Positions 1 to 6,997 of a stretch of DNA of 14,978 nucleotides are shown here, one piece after another. The stretch covers positions 1-14,978 of the forward strand of contig DASUSH010000114.1 of NCBI GenBank assembly GCA_036375215.1, given 5' to 3'. The translations under genes were made by a program, and so were the position numbers. How positions within the stretch are numbered: position 1 is the first letter of the stretch; the number at the start of each line of letters is the position of its first letter. The notes below the pieces were generated by a model that worked only from the letters and a program-made list of their open reading frames with translations, did no database searches and had not been told where the DNA came from. This stretch comes from DASUSH01 sp036375215 (GTDB lineage Bacteria; Actinomycetota; Thermoleophilia; Solirubrobacterales; 70-9).

Positions 1-67
1 CCGCGCTGGCACCCGCGGTCGCGCAGATCGCCAGAATCGCGAGGCAGATGGGCAGCACCCGCCGCAT
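1..67 (-). CDS. N-terminus of a secreted protein, cut by the left edge
   Basis: Reading leftwards from an ATG whose complement is at 65-67 gives 22 open codons: a short basic start (MRR), a hydrophobic core (VLPICLAILAIC) and an Ala-rich cleavage region (ATAGASA). This is a textbook Sec signal peptide, so the gene probably encodes an exported protein whose body lies outside the window. A GATAAT box (complement at 78-83) sits 10 bases upstream of the ATG and would suit a leaderless or very short-leader transcript. A GTG at 58-56 is an alternative start. The 5' end overlaps that of the divergent SGNH gene by 20 bases, so one of the two starts may be mis-assigned. The function cannot be told from 22 residues. 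The call rests only on the signal-peptide pattern and the promoter-like box. Confidence 0.45.
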   Translation of the reverse strand, partial: MRRVLPICLAILAICATAGASA

Positions 68-875
68 CGGTCGGCAAATTATCGCGGTCGGAGCCGCCGC
101 CGCGGCGTTCTCGCTGCCGGCGGCGGCATCCGCCCAGGACATCGGGCCGGTGCTCGTCGTCGGCGACAGCCTCGAGGTCGGCACCGAGCCCTACCTGCGC
201 AAGGAGCTCGGCGGAGTCGAGCTCGACGTCGACGCCAAGACCTCGCGGCCGAGCTCGGACGGGCTCGCGGTGCTCGAGGCGGCGATCGGCGCCCAGCACG
301 AGGTCGTCGTCTTCGACCTCGGCACCAACGACGATCCCGCAAACCCGTCGGGCCTGGCGGCGAACCTCGAGAGCGCCGCGCAGATCGCCGGCGACCGCTG
401 CCTCGTCTTCGCGACGATCAACCGGCCGCCGCTCGCCGGCGTCTCCGACGACGGGCTGAACGGGGCCGTCGAGCAGGTCGCCGGCGCGACGGGCGCGCGG
501 ATCGCCGACTGGCGCTCGGCGGCGAGCGAGCCGGGGGTGCTCCAGCCCGACGGGGTGCACGCGACGGCGAGCGGCTACGCCCTGCGCGCCTCGCTGATCG
601 CCGACGCGATCCGCTCCTGCTCGGCCGGCGGCGGTTCGCCGGGCGGGGGCGGGGGAGAGCTGAAGACCCTGCCGCCGAAGCCGGTCGAGGCGCCGGCGCC
701 GCCCGAGGTCGGCCCGGGCCTCGCGCTCCTCGCCGTGCCCGTGGTCGAGATCGCCGGCCGTGCGGTCGCGGTCCTCGGCTTCGCCCGCGACACCCTGGCC
801 GGGCTGCGCGACGCGCTCGACCCCGCCCTGGCCCTCGCCGCGCGCGTCGTCCGCCGGATCGGCGAACGGCCCTAA
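48..875 (+). CDS. Secreted SGNH/GDSL-type hydrolase with C-terminal hydrophobic tail
   Basis: This 275-residue protein begins with a signal peptide (about residues 1-30, ending SLPAAASAQD), followed by an SGNH hydrolase fold. Visible family blocks are GDS at 39-41 (Ser41 nucleophile), GTND at 92-95 (Asn94, block III-like) and DGVH at 168-171 (Asp168 and His171 of the catalytic triad). Such enzymes are esterases or lipases, often acting on acetylated cell-wall sugars or lipids; the substrate cannot be inferred. After about residue 195 comes a Gly/Pro-rich linker and then a hydrophobic, weakly amphipathic tail (about 225-270) that might attach it to the membrane. The start at 48 is chosen because it gives a full signal peptide. 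Its Shine-Dalgarno (GAGG at 41-44) is poorly spaced, and the start overlaps the divergent gene. The stop lies inside a 9-bp inverted repeat. Confidence 0.82.
   Translation: MGSTRRIGRQIIAVGAAAAAFSLPAAASAQDIGPVLVVGDSLEVGTEPYLRKELGGVELDVDAKTSRPSSDGLAVLEAAIGAQHEVVVFDLGTNDDPANPSGLAANLESAAQIAGDRCLVFATINRPPLAGVSDDGLNGAVEQVAGATGARIADWRSAASEPGVLQPDGVHATASGYALRASLIADAIRSCSAGGGSPGGGGGELKTLPPKPVEAPAPPEVGPGLALLAVPVVEIAGRAVAVLGFARDTLAGLRDALDPALALAARVVRRIGERP
78..83 (-). promoter_or_regulatory. -10-like box (GATAAT) for the left-edge minus-strand gene
   Basis: The minus strand reads GATAAT, five of six matches to the sigma-70-type consensus, in otherwise very GC-rich DNA. It lies 10 bases before the ATG of the left-edge signal-peptide gene. 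It falls inside the signal-peptide codons of the SGNH gene on the other strand. No convincing -35 is visible. This is a sequence match only. Confidence 0.35.
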
Positions 876-888
876 CCTTCCGTTCGCC
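861..888 (+). terminator. 9-bp perfect inverted repeat over the SGNH stop codon
   Basis: GGCGAACGG (861-869) and CCGTTCGCC (880-888) are exact reverse complements separated by 10 bases. The stop codon of the SGNH gene lies in the loop. There is no T-tract, as is common for hairpin terminators in high-GC actinobacteria. The loop also holds a TAACCT box (873-878) that could be the -10 of the next gene, so an operator role is an alternative. Confidence 0.5.
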
Positions 889-900
889 AGCACAGCCAGC

Positions 901-908
901 GAGAGGAG
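901..908 (+). promoter_or_regulatory. Shine-Dalgarno that favours ATG 917 over GTG 911
   Basis: GAGAGGAG ends 8 bases before ATG 917 but only 2 bases before the in-frame GTG 911. Normal spacing therefore supports ATG 917 as the start of the metallo-beta-lactamase-fold gene. A possible -10 (TAACCT, 873-878) lies about 23 bases upstream of this site. Confidence 0.6.
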
Positions 909-916
909 CCGTGGCG

Positions 917-2041
917 ATGTCCGTGATCGAGCAGCCCGAGAAGGTCGGCCTCAGACCGTTCAGCGAATTCGACGAGGCGAACGCCACCTGGCCGCGCGGC
1001 GACCGCCCGGCCGCGATCCGCGAAGCCGCCGCGGAGTTCCGCGCCCGCTTCGCCACGCCCGAGAACCGCTGCCGCGGGGTGCGGACGGTCGACATCGCAT
1101 CCGCGCCCTACCCGCTCAAGTTCGCCTTCGGGGGCGCCGCGCGCGGGCTCAACCCGTTCATCAACATCATCAACCGCCTCCAGGTCATCCAGTTCGAGGA
1201 CTTCGAGGGCGAGCTGCGCACCCTCGCCTACGAGCCGACCGTGACCGAGGGGCCGCAGGAGGCCCCCTTCTACGAGCAGATGATGGAGCTCCCCGGCGGG
1301 CTCGAGCCGCCCGACTGGCTCGCCTACAGGGTGCTGGCGAAGATCTGGAACGAGCCCGACCAGGCGATCGCCCGGGTCGGCCTGCGGCCCGAGGACGTCG
1401 ACTTCGTGAGCTTCGACCACCTCCACGTCCAGGACGTGCGCTTCGTGCTCGGCACGACGCAGCCGATCGAGGGCGAGCCCGAGCCGCGCCCGCCGCTCTT
1501 CCCGAACGCGAAGCTCCTCACGCAGCGCAAGGAGTGGGACACCTTCGCGTCGATCCACCCGATGCAGTGGGCCTGGTACGTCGGCGACGGGGTCAAGGAC
1601 GTCCCGACCGAGAACGTGATCCTGCTCGAGGGCGACGTCGAGCTCGGCAAGGGCGTCGCGCTCGTCTGGACGCCGGGCCACACCGACGGCAACCACTCGC
1701 TGGTCGTCAACACCGACTCGGGCGTCTGGGTCAGCTCCGAGAACGGCGTCTGCGCCGACAACTGGCACCCCAATCTCTCCCGGATCCCCGGCGTGAAGCG
1801 CTTCGCGGAGTACTTCGGCCGCGAGGTCGTGCTGAACGCGAACACGCTGGAGGACTCGATCGACCAGTACGACTCGATGATCAAGGAGAAGTCGCTCGCC
1901 GACCCGAACCCGCGCGACAATCGCTTCCTGAACGTGTTTCCGTCATCGGAGATGGCCGACTGGAAGCGACAGTGGCCGGTGGTGCCGAGCCACAGCTACG
2001 GCGGGATCGAGCACGGCACGGTCGAGCGACCCGCCGATTGA
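917..2041 (+). CDS. Metallo-beta-lactamase-fold hydrolase
   Basis: The protein has 374 residues from ATG 917 and no signal peptide, so it is probably cytoplasmic. Metal-binding signatures of the metallo-beta-lactamase fold are present: FDHLHVQDVR (His168, His170 and Asp173, equivalent to the HxHxDH motif but with the last His missing) and TPGHTDGNH (His255, the usual third His). The Asp-bearing TGD block of typical members is replaced by a SSENGVCADNW stretch. The N-terminal ~160 residues are an additional region not typical of small family members; I cannot assign them a function. The family covers lactonases, glyoxalases, nucleases and others. The substrate is unknown, and the neighbours (SGNH hydrolase, secreted glycosidase) do not settle it. 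It probably has its own promoter, since a hairpin separates it from the upstream gene. Confidence 0.72.
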   Translation: MSVIEQPEKVGLRPFSEFDEANATWPRGDRPAAIREAAAEFRARFATPENRCRGVRTVDIASAPYPLKFAFGGAARGLNPFINIINRLQVIQFEDFEGELRTLAYEPTVTEGPQEAPFYEQMMELPGGLEPPDWLAYRVLAKIWNEPDQAIARVGLRPEDVDFVSFDHLHVQDVRFVLGTTQPIEGEPEPRPPLFPNAKLLTQRKEWDTFASIHPMQWAWYVGDGVKDVPTENVILLEGDVELGKGVALVWTPGHTDGNHSLVVNTDSGVWVSSENGVCADNWHPNLSRIPGVKRFAEYFGREVVLNANTLEDSIDQYDSMIKEKSLADPNPRDNRFLNVFPSSEMADWKRQWPVVPSHSYGGIEHGTVERPAD

Positions 2042-2121
2042 GTTCGTCGATCAGGCTCCCTTCGCCTCCTCCAGCCCGTCGACCGCCCGGCTTGCTCCGG
2101 GGCTGTCAACGTGACGGGTCG

Positions 2122-3138
2122 ATGCTGACCAGGGCCGTCTCGATCTGGATCGCGGCCGCGGTCGCGGCGGCCCTCCTCCCGGCGGCGCCGGCGGACGCCA
2201 GGGTTCCGCCGGACTTCTACGGGGTCGTCACCCAGGGGGCCGTGCTCCCCGGCGATTACGACCTGATGGCCGGGGGCGGGGTGGAGGTGCTCCGCTTCCC
2301 GATCGAGTGGTCGCAGGTCGAGCCGGCGCCCGGCGAATACGACTGGAGCGCGGTCGACGCGATCGTCCAGGGCGCCACCGCGCGCGGCATCGACCCGCTG
2401 CCGTTCGTCTGGACGACGCCGGGGTGGGTGAACCCGCAGAAGTCGCGGCCGCCGCTCGGCAGCCGCGCCGAGAAGCGGGCCTGGCAGGGGTTCCTCGCCG
2501 CCCTCGCCGAGCGCTACGGCTCGCTGGTCGACCGCTGGCAGATCTGGAACGAGGGCAACTTCAAGCGCTACTGGAAGCCGGAGCCCGACCCCCGTGACTA
2601 CGCCGCGCTCCTGCGCCTCTCCGCGAAGACGCTGCGCGCCGCGGACCCCGGGGCGGAGATCCTGATCGGCGGCGTCGCCCCGGTGAAGCGGGGGATGCTG
2701 CCCTGGGAGTTCCTCGAGGGCCTCTACCGCGTCCGCGGGGTCGAGCGCTGGTTCGACACGGTCGCCGTCCACCCGTACTCGCCACAGCTCTTCGGCGTCG
2801 AGTTCCAGATCCGCCAGGCGCTCGACGAGATCGAGGCTGCCGGGGACCGGCGCGCGGCAATCCGCGTCACCGAGCTGGGCTGGGCCTCGGAGGGGCCGGC
2901 GGAGGACCCGATGACGAAGGGCCCCGAGGGCCAGGCGGCGATGCTCGAGAAGTCCTACCGCCTGCTGATCCGCAACCGCCGCAAATGGCGGATCGAGGGG
3001 ATCGACTGGCACTCCTTCCAGGACGTGGGCCCGGACGCCGGCGAGCCGGTCTGCTCGTTCTGCCCGGGCTCCGGCCTCGTCACCGCCGCGCGCGAGCCGA
3101 AGCCCGCCTGGGCCACCTTCGGCCGCTTCGCGGGCTGA
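2122..3138 (+). CDS. Secreted clan-A (beta/alpha)8 glycoside hydrolase
   Basis: The 338-residue product starts at ATG 2122 with a signal peptide (about 1-27, ending APADA). The rest fits a TIM-barrel glycosidase of clan GH-A, near GH39/GH5. RFPIEWSQVEPAPGEYDW (about 58-75) is the typical strand-2 region. WNEGN holds the likely acid/base Glu144, AVHPY gives His217, and VTELGW holds the likely nucleophile Glu251 near the end of strand 7. Residues 311-314 (CSFC) could form a disulfide near the C-terminus. It probably acts outside the cell on a polysaccharide or glycoside, but which one cannot be told. There is no carbohydrate-binding module. The start has only a weak Shine-Dalgarno. The 80-base gap before it holds a short CCCGG/CCGGG dyad (2086-2101). 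A hairpin follows the stop. Confidence 0.8.
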   Translation: MLTRAVSIWIAAAVAAALLPAAPADARVPPDFYGVVTQGAVLPGDYDLMAGGGVEVLRFPIEWSQVEPAPGEYDWSAVDAIVQGATARGIDPLPFVWTTPGWVNPQKSRPPLGSRAEKRAWQGFLAALAERYGSLVDRWQIWNEGNFKRYWKPEPDPRDYAALLRLSAKTLRAADPGAEILIGGVAPVKRGMLPWEFLEGLYRVRGVERWFDTVAVHPYSPQLFGVEFQIRQALDEIEAAGDRRAAIRVTELGWASEGPAEDPMTKGPEGQAAMLEKSYRLLIRNRRKWRIEGIDWHSFQDVGPDAGEPVCSFCPGSGLVTAAREPKPAWATFGRFAG

Positions 3139-3142
3139 CCCC

Positions 3143-3167
3143 GCCCGGCTGGAGGGCTACGCCGGGC
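3143..3167 (+). terminator. GC hairpin after the glycoside hydrolase gene
   Basis: GCCCGGC (3143-3149) and GCCGGGC (3161-3167) are perfect 7-bp inverted arms around an 11-base loop, starting 5 bases after the stop. There is no T-tract. Its position between two same-strand genes, with a promoter box following, supports a terminator. Confidence 0.45.
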
Positions 3168-3193
3168 CCACCCGATCGCGGCGGCGCCATCAC

Positions 3194-3199
3194 TAGCCT
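3194..3199 (+). promoter_or_regulatory. -10 box (TAGCCT) of a probable leaderless promoter
   Basis: TAGCCT matches the actinobacterial TANNNT -10 pattern and ends 6 bases before ATG 3206, where no Shine-Dalgarno exists. The transcript would begin at or next to the start codon. The same arrangement recurs at 10463, 11830 and 13651 in this window. Confidence 0.5.
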
Positions 3200-3205
3200 G
3201 GCCGG

Positions 3206-4180
3206 ATGGATCGCCGATCGTGGACGCTGCTCTGGGTGCTCGCGGCGATCTGGGGCTCGAGCTATCTCTTCATCAAGGTCGGCCTGCGCGATCTCGACTC
3301 GGAGATGATCGCCTGGGCGCGGGTCGCGCTCGCCGCGCTCGTCCTGGTCCCGCTGGCGCGGGCGCGCGGCGCCTTTCGGGGCCTCGGCTCGAGCCTCCCG
3401 CTGCTCGCCGCGCTCGCCGCGATCCAGGCTGCCGGCCCGTTCCTGCTGATCGCCCTCGGCGAGCAGGAGATCTCCTCGTCGCTCACCGGCATCCTGGTGG
3501 CCTCGACGCCGATCTTCACCGCGCTGCTCGCGATCCGCGTCGATCACGAGGAGCGCGCGCAGGGCCTGCGCCTGGTCGGCGTCGCGACCGGGGTCGTCGG
3601 CGTGGTCATCCTGCTCGGCCTCGACCTGGGCGGCTCGGGCGCGGCGCTCCTGGGCGGCCTCGCGATCATCCTGGCGAGCCTCGGCTACGCGATCGGCGGC
3701 TTCATCGTCAAGCACCGCTTCCGCGAGGTCCAGCCGATCGGCGTCGCCGCCGGCGTCATGGTCGCGAGCTCGGTCCTGCTGCTGCCGCTCGTCCTCTTCC
3801 ACCTGCCGTCCGCGGTCCCCGGCCTCGAGGAGGCCGCGTCGGTGATCGCGCTCGGCGTCCTCGGGACGGGGATCGCCTTCGCGATCTTCTACGAGCTGAT
3901 GACGACCGTGGGGCCCGCGCGAACCTTCATCGTCACCTACCTCGCGCCCGCCTTCGCCGTCGTCTACGGCGCCGCGCTCCTCGACGAGGTGATCACGGTC
4001 GTGACCATCGCAGGGCTGGCGCTGATCGTCGGCGGCTCCTACCTCGCCGCCGAGGGGCGCCTGCCCGGCGCTAGGCGTCCGCCGCCAGTCGACGTCCCTC
4101 CGCCGCCCGGCGGCGAAGCAGCGGCGCAGACCGATATCGCTCTTCGCCCGTCTCCGAGCGAAGCCGGTCCAGAACGCTGA
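3206..4180 (+). CDS. EamA/DMT-superfamily transporter with an overprinted C-terminal tail
   Basis: The 324-residue protein is hydrophobic over residues 1-285, with about ten membrane segments in two repeats. The first repeat starts with the typical WVLAAIWGSSYLFIKVGL motif, and the second repeat begins around residue 150 (LGGLAIILASLGYAIGGFIVK). This is the EamA domain pair of drug/metabolite exporters in the inner membrane; the substrate is unknown. The family normally ends soon after the last helix, here around SYLAAEGRLPG (about 282-288). The remaining ~37 residues are Pro/Ala-rich and are encoded entirely antisense to the C-terminus of the convergent dehydrogenase (overlap 4071-4180). They look like an extension gained by loss of a stop. 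Translation is probably leaderless. Confidence 0.86.
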   Translation: MDRRSWTLLWVLAAIWGSSYLFIKVGLRDLDSEMIAWARVALAALVLVPLARARGAFRGLGSSLPLLAALAAIQAAGPFLLIALGEQEISSSLTGILVASTPIFTALLAIRVDHEERAQGLRLVGVATGVVGVVILLGLDLGGSGAALLGGLAIILASLGYAIGGFIVKHRFREVQPIGVAAGVMVASSVLLLPLVLFHLPSAVPGLEEAASVIALGVLGTGIAFAIFYELMTTVGPARTFIVTYLAPAFAVVYGAALLDEVITVVTIAGLALIVGGSYLAAEGRLPGARRPPPVDVPPPPGGEAAAQTDIALRPSPSEAGPER

Positions 4181-5300
4181 GCACGCCCTCGGCACCGATC
4201 GCGTCGCCCCACGCGAGCGGGCCGCGCGGATAGTTGAACCCGAGCCTCATCGCGGTGTCGATGTCCGCGGCGCTGCCGATCCCGCGGCCGAGCGCGAACG
4301 CCGCCTCGTTGACGAGCTGGCAGACGATCCGCTCGAGCGCCGCCACCTGGGTCGCCGGGTCGAGTCCGACAGCCTCCGAGCCGCTCCACTCGCTGACGTT
4401 GGCGGGCGGGGGATCGTGCTCCGGGTCGTCGGCGCGGTGGGGTCCCGCCGCGTAGTCGTAGTACCCGCGGCCGGACTTGCGACCGAGCCTGCCCGCGGCG
4501 ACCATCTTCGCCTGGATCGGACTCGGCTGCCAGCGCGGCTCGTGGAAGCTCTGCTCCCAGAACGACTTTGCGACCTCGAAGTTGACGTCGACGCCGACCA
4601 GGTCCGTGAGCTCGAACGGCCCCATCCGGAAGCCGCCGCCGAGGCGGCAGATCGAGTCGATCTGCTCCACGGTCGCGACGCGGTCGCCGAGCAGGCGCAG
4701 CCCCTCGAGGCTGTACGGGCGGGCGCAGCGGTTGGCGATGAACCCGATCTCGTCGGCGGCGCGCACGGGCGTGCGGCCCATCCGCTCGGCGAGCGCCGTG
4801 ACGGCGCCGGCGACCTCGGCGTCGGTCTCGGTGCCGGGCACGACCTCGACCAGGCGCATCAGCACCGGCGGGTTGAAGAAGTGCATCCCGCAGACGCGCT
4901 CGGGGCGCTCGACCTCGGCAGCGATCGCGGTCACCGAAAGCGAGGAGGTGTTGGTCGCGAGCACGGTTTCGGGCCCGCAGGCCGCCGCCAGGCGGTCGAA
5001 GACCTCGCGTTTCAGCCCGAGCGACTCCGGCGCCGCCTCGATCACGAGGTCGCAGCCGGAGAGGTCCTCGAGCCGGGGCGCCGCGACGAGCCGCGCCGAG
5101 GCCGCCTCCGCCTCCTCGCGCGTCCAGCGCCCGCGATCGGCGCCCTTCAGCAGCCCGGCGCGAACGCGCTCCTCGCCGGCGGCGAGCGCCGCGGCGTCGG
5201 GGTCGTGCAGGAAGGTCTCGTGGCGGCCCAGGCAGGCGAGCTGCGCGATTCCCGAGCCCATCGTCCCGGCGCCGGCGACCCCGACGCGCTCGATCGTCAC
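4071..5300 (-). CDS. 3-hydroxyacyl-CoA dehydrogenase with two C-terminal domains
   Basis: The 409-residue enzyme oxidises (3S)-hydroxyacyl-CoA to 3-ketoacyl-CoA with NAD. An N-terminal Rossmann domain carries GAGTMGSGIAQ (10-20). NTSS (117-120) and GMHFFNPP (138-145, catalytic His140) follow. The first C-terminal domain runs about 184-285 (DEIGFIANR with Asn190; MGPFELTDLVGVD at 226-238). A second C-terminal-type domain covers about 315-400 (NEAAFALGRGIG, then YPRGPLAWGD). Duplicated C-terminal domains occur in PaaH-like and fatty-acid-oxidation enzymes. The start GTG at 5300 overlaps the cupin stop as GTGA, so the two are translationally coupled. It is the last gene of the acyl-CoA dehydrogenase-cupin operon. 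The Ile in DEIGFIANR replaces the usual Pro of PGF. The C-terminus overlaps the EamA gene tail-to-tail. Confidence 0.9.
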   Translation of the reverse strand: MTIERVGVAGAGTMGSGIAQLACLGRHETFLHDPDAAALAAGEERVRAGLLKGADRGRWTREEAEAASARLVAAPRLEDLSGCDLVIEAAPESLGLKREVFDRLAAACGPETVLATNTSSLSVTAIAAEVERPERVCGMHFFNPPVLMRLVEVVPGTETDAEVAGAVTALAERMGRTPVRAADEIGFIANRCARPYSLEGLRLLGDRVATVEQIDSICRLGGGFRMGPFELTDLVGVDVNFEVAKSFWEQSFHEPRWQPSPIQAKMVAAGRLGRKSGRGYYDYAAGPHRADDPEHDPPPANVSEWSGSEAVGLDPATQVAALERIVCQLVNEAAFALGRGIGSAADIDTAMRLGFNYPRGPLAWGDAIGAEGVLSVLDRLRSETGEERYRSAPLLRRRAAEGRRLAADA

Positions 5301-5791
5301 CCGTCCGGCTTCGGCTCGCCGTCGAGGTAGTCGACGGCGTCGCGCTCGTAGAAGCTGAAGAACTTCGAGCCCTTCGTCGGCCGCGCCCCCGGCGCCCGGT
5401 TGGTGGCGAGGATCTTGCCGCTGTCGGGATAGCCGTTGAGGTCGACGGCGTTCATCTCGGAGACGATCAGGAAGCGGACCGTCCCCGCGCCGCGGTTGAT
5501 CACCTGGTGTGCGCCCTCCTCGCCGACCGGGAACGCCACGACCTCGCCCTCGTCGAGCAGGCGCTCCCCCTCCGGCGTGCGCAGGGCGGGCCGCCCAGAG
5601 AGCACGATCAGCATCTCCTCGTTGTTCGAATGCCAGTGGAGGGGGAAGCACGCGTTCCCGGGCTCGACCTCGTAGAGGCTCGCGCCGAGCCGCTCGCCGC
5701 CGGCCTGCCAGCCGATCCGCGCGCGCCGGTAGCGGAAGCCCTCGCGCTCCGTGGGCTCGTCGAACTCGGGCTCGAAGACGTTCGCGCTCAT
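5297..5791 (-). CDS. Cupin-fold protein
   Basis: The 164-residue protein has a single cupin barrel. Motif 1 is PLHWHSNNEEMLIVLSG (His52, His54, Glu58 or Glu59 as metal ligands). Motif 2 is GEVVAFPVGEEGAHQVINRG (His95 as the last ligand). It probably binds a divalent metal and may be a dioxygenase, isomerase or sensor of a small ligand; the sequence does not say which. The C-terminal 40 residues (KILATNRAPG, then KGSKFFSFYERDAVDYLDGEP) are outside the barrel core. It starts 15 bases after the acyl-CoA dehydrogenase stop with a G-rich ribosome site and overlaps the next gene by 4 bases. It therefore sits inside a beta-oxidation-type operon, which suggests a role with acyl-CoA or a degraded ring or fatty acid. 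Confidence 0.85.
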   Translation of the reverse strand: MSANVFEPEFDEPTEREGFRYRRARIGWQAGGERLGASLYEVEPGNACFPLHWHSNNEEMLIVLSGRPALRTPEGERLLDEGEVVAFPVGEEGAHQVINRGAGTVRFLIVSEMNAVDLNGYPDSGKILATNRAPGARPTKGSKFFSFYERDAVDYLDGEPKPDG

Positions 5792-5806
5792 CGGCCCCCG
5801 ACCGCG

Positions 5807-6982
5807 CTACCCCTTGCCGTCGTCGAAGGGCAGGAAGGCGCTGATCCCCGTCGCGTCGCGGCCGATGATCAGCTTCTGGATCTGCGAGGTGCCCTCGTAG
5901 AGGGTGGTGACGCGGGCGTCGCGCAGGTAGCGCTCGACCGGGTGGTCGTCGACGTAGCCCGAGCCCCCGTGGACCTGGATCGCGTCGTTCGCGCTGGCGA
6001 CGGCGGCCTCGGTGGCGTAGAGCTTCGCGACCGAGGTCTCGACCGTGTTCGGCTGCTTCGCGTCCTTGAGCGCGCCGGCGCGGCGGACCAGCATGCGCGC
6101 GGCGTCGCGGCGGACCACCATGTCCGCGATCAGCTCCTGGACGAGCTGGAAGCGGGCGATCGGGACGCCGAACTGGCGGCGCTCGGTCGCGTAGGCGACC
6201 GACGCGTCGACGCAGCCGTCGCAGATCCCGACGCAGCCGGCGGCGACCGAGTACCGGCCCGAGTCGAGCGCGGACATCGCGACCTTGAAGCCGTCGCCGA
6301 CGTCGCCGAGCAGCGCGTCGTCGCCGACCTCGACCCCGTCGAGCGAGATCGACGCCGTGTCGGAGGCGCGCAGGCCGAGCTTGCCGTGGATCTCCTGCGC
6401 GGAGTAGCCCTCGCTCGCGGTCGGGACGAGGAAGCAGGCGAGCCCGCGGTGCGCCTTCTCGGGATCGGTCTGGGCGAAGACCAGGACGACGTCCGCGTAG
6501 TTGGCGAGCGAGATCCACATCTTGTTGCCGGTGATCCGCCAGCCGCCGTCGACCTTCTCCGCCCGGGTGCGCAGCGAGGCCGCGTCGGAGCCGGAGTCGG
6601 GCTCGGTCAGGCCGAAGCTCCCGAGCCCCTCCCCCGAGCAGAGGCGCGGCAGCCAGCGCTGCTTCTGCTCCTCGGTCCCCCAGCGCTCGATCGAGCCGGC
6701 GACGAGCGAGGTGACGACCGAGACGACCGTCCGCGCCGAGGAGTCGGCGCGCCCGACCTGCTCGACGATCAGCCCGTAGCTCAGGTAGTCGAGCCCGCGG
6801 CCGCCGTACTCCTCGGCGACCGGGGCGCCGAGGTAGCCCATCTCGCCGAGCTTCGAGGCGAGCTCGCGGTCGAACTTGCCGGCGCGGTCGGACTCGCGCG
6901 CCCGCGGCACGATCACGCCGTCGGCGAACTCGCGGGCGGTCTCGGCGATCAGCTTCTGCTCGTCGGTGAGCGAGAGGTCCAC
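5807..6982 (-). CDS. Acyl-CoA dehydrogenase
   Basis: The 391-residue, GTG-initiated FAD enzyme introduces the alpha-beta double bond into acyl-CoA. The family length is right and landmarks are all present: MDLSLTDEQKLIAETAREF at the N-terminus; FGLTEPDSGSDAASLRT (first signature, FAD/substrate contact); WISLANYAD; RRQFGVPIARFQLVQELIADM; and the C-terminal YLRDARVTTLYEGTSQIQ. In the last, Glu363 of YEGTS is the likely catalytic base, as in short/medium-chain and butyryl-CoA types. The acyl specificity cannot be fixed from sequence alone. It is the first gene of the operon with the cupin and hydroxyacyl-CoA dehydrogenase. A TAGGCT box lies 9 bases before the GTG, giving a short or no leader. 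Confidence 0.93.
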   Translation of the reverse strand: MDLSLTDEQKLIAETAREFADGVIVPRARESDRAGKFDRELASKLGEMGYLGAPVAEEYGGRGLDYLSYGLIVEQVGRADSSARTVVSVVTSLVAGSIERWGTEEQKQRWLPRLCSGEGLGSFGLTEPDSGSDAASLRTRAEKVDGGWRITGNKMWISLANYADVVLVFAQTDPEKAHRGLACFLVPTASEGYSAQEIHGKLGLRASDTASISLDGVEVGDDALLGDVGDGFKVAMSALDSGRYSVAAGCVGICDGCVDASVAYATERRQFGVPIARFQLVQELIADMVVRRDAARMLVRRAGALKDAKQPNTVETSVAKLYATEAAVASANDAIQVHGGSGYVDDHPVERYLRDARVTTLYEGTSQIQKLIIGRDATGISAFLPFDDGKG

Positions 6983-6991
6983 GGGCGCCGG

Positions 6992-6997
6992 AGCCTA
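6992..6997 (-). promoter_or_regulatory. -10 box (TAGGCT) before the acyl-CoA dehydrogenase operon
   Basis: On the minus strand TAGGCT (complement AGCCTA) ends 9 bases before the GTG start at 6982. It fits the TANNNT pattern seen before other genes here, with no clear Shine-Dalgarno between. No good -35 is visible at 17 bases. It would drive the three-gene operon. Confidence 0.4.

Noticed and set aside
2081..2107. Small CCCGG/CCGGG dyad before the glycoside hydrolase as a terminator
   Set aside because: Only five exact pairs and no tail; such dyads are expected by chance at this GC content.
760..2121. A long plus-strand frame that joins upstream of the glycoside hydrolase
   Set aside because: Its translation is Arg/Pro/Ala-rich without domains and it lies over the SGNH end and the whole metallo-beta-lactamase-fold gene. 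The glycosidase has its own signal peptide at 2122.
3206..4180. Frameshift or pseudogene in the EamA gene as the reason for the long tail
   Set aside because: The membrane part is complete and in one frame. The tail follows after the last helix, so stop loss explains it better than a broken gene.
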